Shown one piece after another: positions 6,296-13,566 of a stretch of 18,308 bases of DNA. The stretch's first letter is position 1; every line of letters starts with the position of its first letter. Origin of the DNA: Oscillospiraceae bacterium (GTDB taxonomy: Bacteria > Bacillota > Clostridia > Oscillospirales > Ruminococcaceae); assembly GCA_015067375.1 (NCBI GenBank), contig SVMQ01000015.1, positions 1 through 18,308 on the forward strand. The letters run 5' to 3'. The notes beneath the pieces are model-generated. The model saw only the letters and a list, made by a program, of their open reading frames with translations, did no database searches and was not told the DNA's origin. The position numbers and the translations under genes are program-made.

Positions 6296-9004
6296 TTACT
6301 TCTTGCTTACCGCGCCTGCGATAGCCTTTCTGATGAGATCAACGGGGATGATGGTGATAGCCATACCGAGAACGAGCAGCCACTCAGAAACTACCAGACC
6401 GTAGCCGCCGAGGATAGAGCCGCCTACATACGCCATAATTACCTGAACAACGGCGATTATGCCGAATACGATAAGGAAGCCCTTGTTTCTCTTGATATTG
6501 TCGAAGATGTTGATCTTCTCTGTTCTTGCGTTGAAGCCGTTGAATACGGCGATGAAGATGAAGAATGCGAAGTATGCTGTGTGCAGATAAGCATGAGGCT
6601 CCAGGTCGCCGCCGCCCATTCTGATAACGCCCATCTTCTCAAGCCACTCTGCGCCGAGAAGCATGAACAGCGAAAGGATGAATGTCCATCCTGCACCTAC
6701 TGCGATCTGGCTCATCATGTTCTTGCTGACGATAGGCTCGGAGCGGTGCTTGGGCTTCTCCTTCATGTATCTGGAGAGAGCAGGCTCGCCGCCGAATGCA
6801 AGTGCCGCAAGCGTATCCATTACGAGGTTTACCCACAGGATCTGGATAACGGACAGCGGATTTGCCATACCGAGAAGCGGACATACAAAGCTGATAAGCA
6901 CTGCCGCAACGTTGATGGTCAGCTGGAATATGATGAACTTTCTGATAGAGTTGAAGATAGTTCTGCCGTAAAGGATAGCCTTGTCGATGGAGTTGAAGTT
7001 ATCGTCGAGTATAACGATATCGGAGGCTTCCTTTGCAACCTCTGTACCGCCGCCCATTGCGAAGCCTACGTCAGCCTTCTTGAGGGCAGGAGAGTCGTTT
7101 ACGCCGTCGCCTGTCATACCTGCAACGAGGTCAAGCTCCTGTGCAAGTCTTACAAGGCGGCTCTTGTCGGAGGGCAGCGCACGCGCGATAACGCGGATAT
7201 TGCGGAGCTTCTCCTTGATCTCCTCGTCGGACATCTTTGCAAGCTCGTCGGAGGTGAGAACTACATCTGTATCGGAGGTCAGCAGACCTGCTTCCTTTGC
7301 GATGGCAACAGCTGTTTCCTTACGGTCGCCTGTTATCATAACTACCTGCACGCCTGCGCCGTGTACCTCTGCGATAGCGGTTACGGACTCGGGACGAACC
7401 TCGTCACGGATACCAACAACGCCGACCAGCGTCCAGTTGTTGCTGTCGGGGAGAGCGTCCTCGCCGAGAGCGTCCTCGGAGGTGGCGATCGCAAGCACGC
7501 GGATAGCGCGGTTTGCAAGCTCGTCTATCTTTGCATTGAGGGCAGACATATCAAAAGTCTGCTTCTCGCCGTTTGCGTCGTAGTAGTGGGAGCATCTCTG
7601 GAGTATCTTCTCGGGAGCGCCCTTGATGAGTGAAAGGTTGTATTCGCCCTCAACCTGTGTTGCGGAGTACTTGTTTGTGGAGTTGAAGGGGATATTGCCG
7701 ACAGCCTTTACCTTTGCGGTGCTATTGGCGTTCATCGCAAAGCCGAGGATAGCGCGCTCTGTTGCGTTGCCGCCAAGTACCTTTCTGTCCTTGCCCTCGC
7801 CCGAAATAAGGGAGAGCGTGTTCTCGTGGATGGACAGCGCAAGGATATCGGACAGCTTGCCGCCTACATCCTCAAACGTCTTGGACTCGTTCACAGCGCC
7901 GTCGATGAACAGAACAGCCTCAAGCTTGCCCTTTGTGATAGTACCTGTCTTATCGGAGAACAGGATGTTCAGAGAACCTGCGGTCTCGATACCTGCAACC
8001 TTACGAACGAGGACATTATCCTTGAGCATCTTGCCCATGTTCTGAGCGGAAACGATAGCGATCATCAGCGGAAGTCCCTCAGGAACAGCCATAACGATGA
8101 TGATAACAGCCAGCATTACCGCCTCGATAACAGCCTGAAGCGTAGCTACCCACTGGAACGCGCCGTCAGCGCCGATGAAGAAGCTTGCGGGGTCGAAGCC
8201 TGTTTCGATGAATACTGTTACGAACAGCATAGCTACCGCGATAGCCACACCGCCGATGTAACCGAACTTAGAGATAGCTCCGGCCAGCTTGCCGAGCTTT
8301 ACCTGCAGGGGAGTTTCACGGTCGTCGTCCACCTGAAGCTCGCTTGCGATCTTGCCGTAAACGGACTTGTCGCCGACTACTGTTACTTCCATAACAGCGT
8401 TACCTGAGCATACGACAGAGCCGCGGAACACCTTTACCTCGTTGTCGAAGTTGAGGGACTCGTCTGTGTCTGTCCAGCCCTCGGGAGCAGCGACCTTCTT
8501 AGCCTCGCGGCTCTCGCCGTTGAGGACGGACTGGTCTACCTTGAGGTCGCCGTCTACCAGGATACCGTCAGCAGGGATCTTGTCGCCTGCCTGAAGCAGT
8601 ACACAGTCGCCTGTGACGATGTCGTTGATAGCGACCTCGGTTATCTCGCCGTTTCTGTACACCTTGCACATGATACGGGAAGCCTCTTCCTGAAGCTTCT
8701 GGAATGCGTTCTCGTTTCTGTACTCGGAGAATGTGGATACCAGTGTCGCAAGAGCGATAGCGATGAAGATTCCGACAGGCTCATACCACTCGGGCGCACC
8801 CTCCTTGATGACGCCTGCGATGCCGAGTATCGCCAGCACTACGTTAACGAGAAGTGCAACGATGAGTATCTTTATCATCGGGTCGCCGAGGTTGCCCTTG
8901 AGCTTATCCCAGAAGCTCTCGGACGCCTGCTCTGTCATACTGTTGTCGCCGTATTTCGCTTTACTTTCAGCGACTTCCTGATCTGTTAAGCCGAATTTTT
9001 TCAT
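6296..9004 (-). CDS. Calcium-translocating P-type ATPase, PMCA-like (type IIB)
   Basis: It pumps Ca2+ across the membrane using ATP. The 902-residue product has the full P2-type layout: N-terminal cytoplasmic tail, M1-M2 (about 41-64 and 75-92), actuator domain with NGES at 162-165, M3-M4 with VPEGLP (307-312), phosphorylation site DKTGT with D351, nucleotide-binding domain with KGAPE, hinge GDGVNDSPA, and six C-terminal membrane segments. The M6 sequence NLVMDTLAALA is like plasma-membrane Ca2+ pumps rather than SERCA, suggesting one Ca2+ per cycle. The usual TGES threonine is asparagine here. I chose the ATG at 9004 over an in-frame ATG at 9025 because AAAGGA lies 6 bases before it, while the upstream ATG has no good site. 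It follows the kinase gene by 33 bases, with TerD genes downstream. Confidence 0.96.
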   Translation of the reverse strand: MKKFGLTDQEVAESKAKYGDNSMTEQASESFWDKLKGNLGDPMIKILIVALLVNVVLAILGIAGVIKEGAPEWYEPVGIFIAIALATLVSTFSEYRNENAFQKLQEEASRIMCKVYRNGEITEVAINDIVTGDCVLLQAGDKIPADGILVDGDLKVDQSVLNGESREAKKVAAPEGWTDTDESLNFDNEVKVFRGSVVCSGNAVMEVTVVGDKSVYGKIASELQVDDDRETPLQVKLGKLAGAISKFGYIGGVAIAVAMLFVTVFIETGFDPASFFIGADGAFQWVATLQAVIEAVMLAVIIIVMAVPEGLPLMIAIVSAQNMGKMLKDNVLVRKVAGIETAGSLNILFSDKTGTITKGKLEAVLFIDGAVNESKTFEDVGGKLSDILALSIHENTLSLISGEGKDRKVLGGNATERAILGFAMNANSTAKVKAVGNIPFNSTNKYSATQVEGEYNLSLIKGAPEKILQRCSHYYDANGEKQTFDMSALNAKIDELANRAIRVLAIATSEDALGEDALPDSNNWTLVGVVGIRDEVRPESVTAIAEVHGAGVQVVMITGDRKETAVAIAKEAGLLTSDTDVVLTSDELAKMSDEEIKEKLRNIRVIARALPSDKSRLVRLAQELDLVAGMTGDGVNDSPALKKADVGFAMGGGTEVAKEASDIVILDDNFNSIDKAILYGRTIFNSIRKFIIFQLTINVAAVLISFVCPLLGMANPLSVIQILWVNLVMDTLAALAFGGEPALSRYMKEKPKHRSEPIVSKNMMSQIAVGAGWTFILSLFMLLGAEWLEKMGVIRMGGGDLEPHAYLHTAYFAFFIFIAVFNGFNARTEKINIFDNIKRNKGFLIVFGIIAVVQVIMAYVGGSILGGYGLVVSEWLLVLGMAITIIPVDLIRKAIAGAVSKK

Positions 9005-9010
9005 GTTTGT

Positions 9011-9016
9011 TCCTTT
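9011..9016 (-). promoter_or_regulatory. Ribosome binding site that sets the Ca2+-ATPase start
   Basis: AAAGGA on the minus strand lies 6 bases before the ATG at 9004. The in-frame ATG at 9025 has no comparable site, so the product should begin MKKFGLTDQE. Confidence 0.75.
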
Positions 9017-9037
9017 CTTGTGCATTCCGCACGGGCC

Positions 9038-10507
9038 TTAAGTAACGGATACCTCCGCCAACAGACCGTTTTCACGGTTCGTCATGCGGAATACCGCACC
9101 ATCCTTGAGTTCAACGGCACTTCCCTTGGGTACTAGCCTGCCTGACGGCGAGACCATGCCCTCGATGCCGTTGTTGACAAGCAGCCACATTCCGTTATGC
9201 TTGCATACATACGCGCGCATATCGGTGCTTGCCTTTTCGTCGTTGTGGACGTTTGAATAGACGTGCCAGTCGAACAGCGGCATTCCGTCATACACGAATG
9301 CGTCGCCATTGTTTCTGAAAACGCCTTTTCTGCCACGCATCTCGCTCTGAAAGCGGATGCGGATTATCCTGTCGGTCGTCCTTGTACCGCAGAACGGGCA
9401 GACGGGCTGATTCTCATCTCTGAGAATAAACCACTTTTTATCACAATTGGGATTGGGACACTGCTTTAGTCTGTCCCATGCGCGGAGAAGCTCCGCCTCC
9501 CATTCCATGGCGGTAGGGCGCTCCTCGGGATCGTGAAGTCCATCCACGAACGCACGCAGGAACAGGTTTTCCAGACCCTTTGAAAGCGACTGGATAGTCA
9601 CCTTGAGATCGGGCGGTCTGTTGCTTGTGTCGTTCGGGTTCTCGATGAAGGTCGCCATAGGCCCCATCGCAAGGAAATCGTCCTTTTCCGCGGACTCGTG
9701 GCTGTAGATCTTTGGGCCTATCAGCGGATGCCGCAGGAAGAGATATTCATACATAAGCACAGGCAGCGCGTGCAGGTCTGTCTGCACACACGGATAGCTG
9801 CGCTTTGAGCTGTCCATGCCCATAGTTTCCAGCACCTCGGGCGCGATATAGCCCCTTGTGCCGCATACCTCGGGCGGATACTTACCGGGCACTACCAGCG
9901 AGTCTATGTCGATGACCACGCTGGAGCCTGTTTTCGGGTCGATAAGCACGTTGTTGCAGGACAGGTCGGAGTGTGCCAGACCTGCCTGATGCATACGTCT
10001 GACGGAGCGCGCCAGACCTATCGCGGTGCGAAGCATCATGCGGAAATCGCCAAGCTCCTGCGCCGCTATGTACCTGCGGTTCCTGCCCGTAAACCAGTTG
10101 CTCTTCTTATCCTTGCCCTTGAGGTTAAGGACAGCCGAAGCACCGTCGCCGAAGAAGAAATTCTGCGGATAGGTCGGACAGACGATGCCGAATTCTGGCG
10201 AGCTTACTATGCCCACAGGCCAGCAGAAGCGCGTTCTGAAATAGTCTGCGGTCTTTTCGGTATTGCCCAGCGCACCGCCGTCCTTTTCGGAAACGGTGGG
10301 GTTGTAGATGCTTACGATACTGCGGATGCGATCCTGTATCTGAGGATCATGCGCGTTGCGCGGATCGTTGAAGAACTGTACCACGAACCTCTTGTCGGGA
10401 GTGAAGAAAGTGTGCTTCATTCCGCCGCGCGGCGCATTGGCATCCAATACATATTCAATTGTTTCGCCGCTTTCAAGGGTCGCGGTACGGATCTCGCCGC
10501 TGTTCAT
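9038..10507 (-). CDS. Ser/Thr protein kinase-like protein of the TerY-P triad, with zinc ribbon and FHA-like tail
   Basis: The 489 residues hold a kinase fold at about 1-345. HSDLSCNN (179-186) is the catalytic loop with D181 and N186, DID (200-202) stands at the DFG position, and GTRGYIAPE (216-224) is the activation-segment end. Two features are unusual: the glycine loop is poorly formed, and the beta-3 strand reads FVVQFF, with Gln44 where the ATP-binding lysine is expected. Lys31 on the preceding strand might replace it. A zinc ribbon follows, with cysteines 350, 355, 370 and 373 (CPNPNC, CPFC). Residues 375-489 are beta-rich and resemble a degenerate FHA domain (GMWLLVNNGIEG, VELKDGAVFRM). 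No membrane span is seen, unlike PknB. Known TerY-P triads couple such kinases with PP2C and TerY. It starts 6 bases after the phosphatase stop, with AAAGGA upstream. Activity is likely but not certain. Confidence 0.88.
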   Translation of the reverse strand: MNSGEIRTATLESGETIEYVLDANAPRGGMKHTFFTPDKRFVVQFFNDPRNAHDPQIQDRIRSIVSIYNPTVSEKDGGALGNTEKTADYFRTRFCWPVGIVSSPEFGIVCPTYPQNFFFGDGASAVLNLKGKDKKSNWFTGRNRRYIAAQELGDFRMMLRTAIGLARSVRRMHQAGLAHSDLSCNNVLIDPKTGSSVVIDIDSLVVPGKYPPEVCGTRGYIAPEVLETMGMDSSKRSYPCVQTDLHALPVLMYEYLFLRHPLIGPKIYSHESAEKDDFLAMGPMATFIENPNDTSNRPPDLKVTIQSLSKGLENLFLRAFVDGLHDPEERPTAMEWEAELLRAWDRLKQCPNPNCDKKWFILRDENQPVCPFCGTRTTDRIIRIRFQSEMRGRKGVFRNNGDAFVYDGMPLFDWHVYSNVHNDEKASTDMRAYVCKHNGMWLLVNNGIEGMVSPSGRLVPKGSAVELKDGAVFRMTNRENGLLAEVSVT

Positions 10508-10513
10508 AGTCTA

Positions 10514-11893
10514 TTATTCCTTTATCTTAATAATTACCAATGTTCTGTCATCAAAGCTGCCGCGCTCGTTGTAGTTGTCGAGCCACGTCAGCAGGCGCTC
10601 CTGCGCCGTGTCACCCAGCGATATGCGGTAAGCCTCCAGCGAGTGGCATTTCAGCGCGTCGCGCTTATCCCAGAGCATATCAACAGCCTCAGCGCCGCCG
10701 TCCTCTGGTATAAGCTGCTTTGCATACTGCAGCTCGACGCTGCGCTGGCTCATGGAAACAGAGCGGAAACGGATAGGCTCGGGCTGCTCTGGTACTGTAC
10801 ACTCGCCCTGCATGGGAAGTATGCCGTTCAGACACAGATCGAGATACAGCCTCTTCATCATCGGCGCTGCGGGGAAATAGTCATCCGCCACGCCGTCACT
10901 CATAAGCATGAAAACATCCGATCTGCCGCGGCTTATCCTTGTCTTGCCTGCGATCACGTTGTCGTTTATCGTGCGCTCGGAGAGGAACTCAGTTTCGCCC
11001 GAAAAAGCGCCGCTGTCAGGCTCTCCTAAGAGCTTAAGGCAGCTCGCCGCATCAGCGCCCGAGTTGACGCCGCAGATGCAGCCGTCGCCTATCTGTGCGG
11101 TGACTGCAAAGCTCTCACGATGACCGTCCACCTCCAGCGGGATCACTATCGCCGCAAGGAACGTGGATGACAGGTCTGCAAGCACAGGGTTTCTGCCCAG
11201 TGCCGCAAGGCAGGTCTTATCGTTGTATATAGTTTTAAGATGCTCGATAACGCGGTCGAATGAGCGCCGCGCCGCATCCTGCACCAATGGTGCTATCTTT
11301 CCGCACGCCGCCATAAACGCCGCGCCCGTCATATCCGAAGCAAGGTCGCCTTTGAGCGTGGGGGTATCCTTTAAAAGCTGTGCCAGCTTTTCCTTGAGAT
11401 ACTCCACTGCGCCCTCGCAGCACAGCCTCGCGCCAATGCGCGACAGCGGCTTTGAGCCTGCTCCATCAGCCACCACCGCGATAACACAGCCGTCAATAAC
11501 GGCGGTCTCAAACCAGTCGTCGCAATTAGAGCCGTCGTGCTTGTGCTTCTTGCCGCGCGCACGCGCACATATCACCTCGGCGATATCAGCGTCGGTGTAC
11601 TTTGCGTGGCACTCCGTATGCAGCTCCACACCGTTGTCGCTGATAGGCTTATACTGCCATATAGATGCGGTATGCTCCATTACCTCGCGGTCGGTGAGCT
11701 TCGGCGGCTCCTCGTCGATGAGCACGCTCTTGCGCTCCTCCTCGTGGATAAGATCCTCATAGGCAATAGACTCCGCTATCTCCTCGGGAGTGGGCGGCGT
11801 GGTCTGCGATGCCTGCTCGTGCATATCCACGCGCTCTATCTTCGCCAGCGGAACGCCGTTTATGCGCACGGGTCTGATATCTTCATTGTCCAT
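10514..11893 (-). CDS. PP2C-type protein phosphatase of the TerY-P triad
   Basis: This protein should remove phosphate from Ser/Thr in proteins, probably opposing the kinase encoded next. The PP2C fold (PP2C_2 type) covers about 95-459. Metal-ligand motifs are visible in order: NCDDW (D125/D126), VVADGAGS (D143), AQIGDG (D270), LMSDGVADD (D333, D337) and FDDRT (D448/D449). All expected aspartates are present, so the enzyme is probably active. The first ~95 residues are an extra tail: a Thr/Pro-rich stretch at 29-36 and an acidic run around 50-64. This tail could be a docking or phosphorylated segment. It is soluble. The ATG at 11893 is preceded by AGGGTGAG, and the gene begins 18 bases after the terY stop. 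Confidence 0.93.
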   Translation of the reverse strand: MDNEDIRPVRINGVPLAKIERVDMHEQASQTTPPTPEEIAESIAYEDLIHEEERKSVLIDEEPPKLTDREVMEHTASIWQYKPISDNGVELHTECHAKYTDADIAEVICARARGKKHKHDGSNCDDWFETAVIDGCVIAVVADGAGSKPLSRIGARLCCEGAVEYLKEKLAQLLKDTPTLKGDLASDMTGAAFMAACGKIAPLVQDAARRSFDRVIEHLKTIYNDKTCLAALGRNPVLADLSSTFLAAIVIPLEVDGHRESFAVTAQIGDGCICGVNSGADAASCLKLLGEPDSGAFSGETEFLSERTINDNVIAGKTRISRGRSDVFMLMSDGVADDYFPAAPMMKRLYLDLCLNGILPMQGECTVPEQPEPIRFRSVSMSQRSVELQYAKQLIPEDGGAEAVDMLWDKRDALKCHSLEAYRISLGDTAQERLLTWLDNYNERGSFDDRTLVIIKIKE

Positions 11894-11911
11894 AATCTCA
11901 CCCTACTGCCA

Positions 11912-12553
11912 TTAAGGCACGATAACAAAGCCCTGAGGAGGTGGCGGAAGCGCAACAGCCTCGCCGGGCATAGCGTCGATGCTCTTGGAGGACGCCTTGA
12001 TAGATCCGCTGACCCAAGCAAAGAACTGTGCCATGTCGCCTGCGGTCAGATTGTTCATCATCAATACATTATTTGTTATTTTCTTGAGAGTATTCGTGTT
12101 TGCGTTTGCACCTGCAGCACAGGCGATGATGTTTCCTGCGGCCACTCCCTTGAGCGCGTCGATGCCATCGTCAAGGTTATCTGTAGGCGCACCGTCTGTC
12201 AGCAGGAATACCAGCGGCTTCCAGTCGCCCTTCTGGGTGGGAGTGGAGGTGCGTACCTCCGCCTTGATGCACTCGGAAAGCACTGTCAGCGCCGCGCCCA
12301 GAGCGGTAGCTCCGCCTGCAGCGATCTGCGGCTCCTTGAACAGCATCAGCTCTGTCAGAGGTGTGATCTGACGCGCGGAGCTGTCAAATGTTATAACGGA
12401 CAAGCAAGCTGTTTCCAGCGCCTGAGGGTCGCTCTTAAGCTCTGATACAAGCGCCTTGATGCCCTGTTTTACTGCCTCGATGGGTTCGCCTGCCATTGAG
12501 CCTGAACAGTCAAGCAGCAGGTAAACGGGAAGCCTTCTTATGTAGTCTGCCAT
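11912..12553 (-). CDS. terY: TerY-like von Willebrand factor A protein
   Basis: This is a 213-residue vWA domain with a complete metal-ion-dependent adhesion site: DCSGS at 15-19, T83 in GGATALG and D120 in LLTDGAPTD. The start RRLPVYLLLDCSGSM is typical of TerY proteins, which bind a metal and act as a protein-protein hub. It ends in a short proline-rich tail (LPPPPQGF). The frame is open to an ATG at 12607, but I start at 12553, where GGAGG lies 5 bases upstream and the product matches the usual TerY beginning; the longer form would add 18 unrelated residues. It is the first gene of the operon, 78 bases or so from the inferred transcription start, and is followed by the phosphatase and kinase, the standard TerY-P order. 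Confidence 0.95.
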   Translation of the reverse strand: MADYIRRLPVYLLLDCSGSMAGEPIEAVKQGIKALVSELKSDPQALETACLSVITFDSSARQITPLTELMLFKEPQIAAGGATALGAALTVLSECIKAEVRTSTPTQKGDWKPLVFLLTDGAPTDNLDDGIDALKGVAAGNIIACAAGANANTNTLKKITNNVLMMNNLTAGDMAQFFAWVSGSIKASSKSIDAMPGEAVALPPPPQGFVIVP

Positions 12554-12631
12554 AATAACCTCCGTATTATTTCCGCCTCCGCAAAATTGCACGGAGAGGG
12601 TGTTCATCTGTCAGAAGATATTGCTCTTCAA
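12554..12631 (-). promoter_or_regulatory. 5' leader of the Ter operon with possible competing hairpins
   Basis: The leader holds CTCCG at 12596-12592 and two copies of CGGAGG, at 12581-12576 and 12564-12559. The second copy is the terY ribosome binding site. CTCCG can pair with either, so a switch that hides or frees the binding site is possible. The arms are only 5 bp, so this is weak evidence. Confidence 0.35.
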
Positions 12632-12637
12632 TTTACT

Positions 12638-12666
12638 ATTATAGCCCAATTTGCTGAATATGTCAA
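12638..12666 (-). promoter_or_regulatory. Consensus sigma-A promoter of the Ter operon
   Basis: On the minus strand a perfect TTGACA (12666-12661) and a perfect TATAAT (12643-12638) are separated by exactly 17 bases. Transcription should begin near 12631 and run through terY to the terminator at 254-286. So strong a basal promoter suggests constitutive expression, or repression by something not visible here. Confidence 0.93.
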
Positions 12667-12717
12667 TACTTTATTATAATAGCACCTGAAATAATAACAC
12701 GATCGTTCCAAGCAGAT

Positions 12718-12752
12718 AAAAAAAGCGCAGACGGTCAATAAAGCCATCTGCG
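12718..12752 (-). terminator. Second terminator after the tRNA operon
   Basis: Minus-strand CGCAGATGG and CCGTCTGCG pair over 9 bp (one T-G) with a 9-base loop, followed by C and seven T (12724-12718). It is in tandem with the terminator at 12780-12809 and insulates the Ter promoter from tRNA transcription. Confidence 0.85.
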
Positions 12753-12779
12753 TTGCAACGATCAAACCTAAAAATGGGC

Positions 12780-12809
12780 AAAAAAAACGCCGTGAATTCT
12801 TCCACGACG
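12780..12809 (-). terminator. First terminator after the tRNA operon
   Basis: Minus-strand CGTCGTG and CACGGCG form a 7-bp stem (one T-G) with an 8-base loop, directly followed by eight T (12787-12780). It lies 8 bases past the tRNA-Gly CCA end. Confidence 0.9.
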
Positions 12810-12817
12810 AATTTATC

Positions 12818-12893
12818 TGGAGCGGATTACGAGGCTCGAACTCGCTACCTCCACCTTGGCAAGGTGGCGCTCTACCAGATGAGCTAAATCCGC
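12818..12893 (-). tRNA. tRNA-Gly (anticodon GCC)
   Basis: The minus strand folds into a full cloverleaf: acceptor GCGGATT with AATCCGC, anticodon loop TTGCCAA, T-loop GTTCGAG, discriminator T and an encoded CCA at 12820-12818. It reads glycine GGC/GGU codons. Last gene of the three-tRNA operon. Confidence 0.97.
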
Positions 12894-12896
12894 ATA

Positions 12897-12973
12897 TGGC
12901 GACCCGGATGGGACTCGAACCCACGACCTCCGCCGTGACAGGGCGGCGTTCTAACCAACTGAACTACCGGGCC
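12897..12973 (-). tRNA. tRNA-Asp (anticodon GTC)
   Basis: Cloverleaf on the minus strand with acceptor GGCCCGG/CCGGGTC (one G-T pair), D-arm AGTTCAGTTGGTTAGAA, anticodon loop CTGTCAC, T-loop GTTCGAG, discriminator G and encoded CCA. Middle gene of the operon, 3 bases from tRNA-Gly. Confidence 0.97.
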
Positions 12974-12992
12974 GTTGGGAATCAAGGAAAAT

Positions 12993-13068
12993 TGGTGGGA
13001 GTTACAGGGCTCGAACCTGTGACCCTCTGCTTGTAAGGCAGATGCTCTCCCAGCTGAGCTAAACTCCC
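12993..13068 (-). tRNA. tRNA-Val (anticodon TAC)
   Basis: Cloverleaf on the minus strand with acceptor GGGAGTT/AACTCCC, D-arm AGCTCAGCTGGGAGAGC, anticodon loop CTTACAA, T-loop GTTCGAG, discriminator A and encoded CCA. First gene of the operon. Confidence 0.97.
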
Positions 13069-13110
13069 ATTCAATTCCGTTGTCATCATGTCTTCCCTGA
13101 CGACTTCTCC

Positions 13111-13139
13111 ATTTTACTACAAACTCGTCCATTTGTCAA
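13111..13139 (-). promoter_or_regulatory. Sigma-A promoter of the tRNA-Val-Asp-Gly operon
   Basis: TTGACA (13139-13134) and TAAAAT (13116-13111) on the minus strand are 17 bases apart, about 40 bases before tRNA-Val. The -35 is perfect and the -10 matches five of six bases. Confidence 0.88.
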
Positions 13140-13329
13140 CACCTTTTTTGAAATTTAGCATTTTGCATAATTGTTTTCACAGATATTGCATTTAATTGTC
13201 AGCAATGTACAAGACACGCTCATGGAATTCCATAAAAAACCAGGAATACAGCTTATCTCACTGCAGATAATAATCGTGAGATATCCACAAAAGGAATATC
13301 TTTGCGCATGAAAAAGGAGCGTGATATAT
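13140..13329 (+). promoter_or_regulatory. Divergent spacer upstream of the DUF378 gene
   Basis: This AT-rich spacer separates the leftward tRNA promoter from the rightward DUF378 gene. I could not find a convincing sigma-A promoter for the latter. Two dyads stand out: a perfect 12-base palindrome ATGGAATTCCAT at 13222-13233, and an 8-bp inverted repeat TATCTCAC/GTGAGATA at 13254-13283 with 14 bases between. Either could be an operator or leader hairpin. GGAG at 13316-13319 is the ribosome binding site. Confidence 0.4.
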
Positions 13330-13539
13330 ATGATGGACAAAATCGCACTTACACTTCTTATCGTCGGCGGACTTAACTGGGGTCTTGTCGGAATATTCAG
13401 CTTTGACCTTGTGGCATGGCTGTTCGGTGGTCAGGGTGCTGCCCTCAGCAGGATAGTCTATGTGCTGGTAGCGCTGTCTGCAGCGTGGTGCATCTCGCTG
13501 CTGTTCAGAAAAAACGCAGTTACAGCCGAGGAAATGTAA
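13330..13539 (+). CDS. DUF378 (YuzA-like) small membrane protein
   Basis: The 69-residue product MMDKIALTLLIVGGLNWGLV belongs to DUF378 (Pfam PF04070, Bacillus YuzA), whose mark is the GGLNWGLVG motif in the first membrane segment. There are two membrane spans, about residues 4-22 and 37-57, joined by a loop with FDLVAWLFGG, and a short polar C-terminus. Its function is unknown; it is often a stress or sporulation-related envelope protein in Bacillus, but this is not shown here. I start at the ATG at 13330 because GGAG lies 10 bases before it; a GTG at 13321 is only 1 base from that site. It is the only plus-strand gene in the window and is flanked by its own terminator, so it is monocistronic. 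Confidence 0.9.
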   Translation: MMDKIALTLLIVGGLNWGLVGIFSFDLVAWLFGGQGAALSRIVYVLVALSAAWCISLLFRKNAVTAEEM

Positions 13540-13543
13540 AAAG

Positions 13544-13566
13544 AGGCGCGGTTTCATGCCGCGCCT
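13544..13566 (+). terminator. Terminator of the DUF378 gene, possibly bidirectional
   Basis: AGGCGCGG and CCGCGCCT pair over 8 bp with a 7-base loop, 4 bases after the stop codon. The following CTTCTC is only weakly T-rich on this strand. On the minus strand the stem is followed by CTTTTT, so it may also stop the AT-rich gene coming the other way. Confidence 0.7.

Noticed and set aside
6278..7633. Long open frame on the plus strand antisense to the Ca2+-ATPase (similar ones at 9971-11029, 14346-15929 and 15975-17507)
   Set aside because: They lie opposite genes with clear family motifs, show Cys/Val/Leu-rich low-information protein with no recognisable domain, and lack good ribosome binding sites. 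Codon bias of the real gene explains the open frame; the one starting at 14346 even begins inside tRNA-Leu.
12554..12607. Longer TerY start at the ATG at 12607
   Set aside because: The added 18 residues do not resemble TerY, and the GGAGG site 5 bases before the ATG at 12553 would lie inside the coding region.
12751..12760. Palindrome CGTTGCAACG beside the second tRNA terminator
   Set aside because: It overlaps the terminator stem by two bases and lies too far upstream of the Ter -35 (12666) to be a clear operator; single short palindromes are expected by chance.
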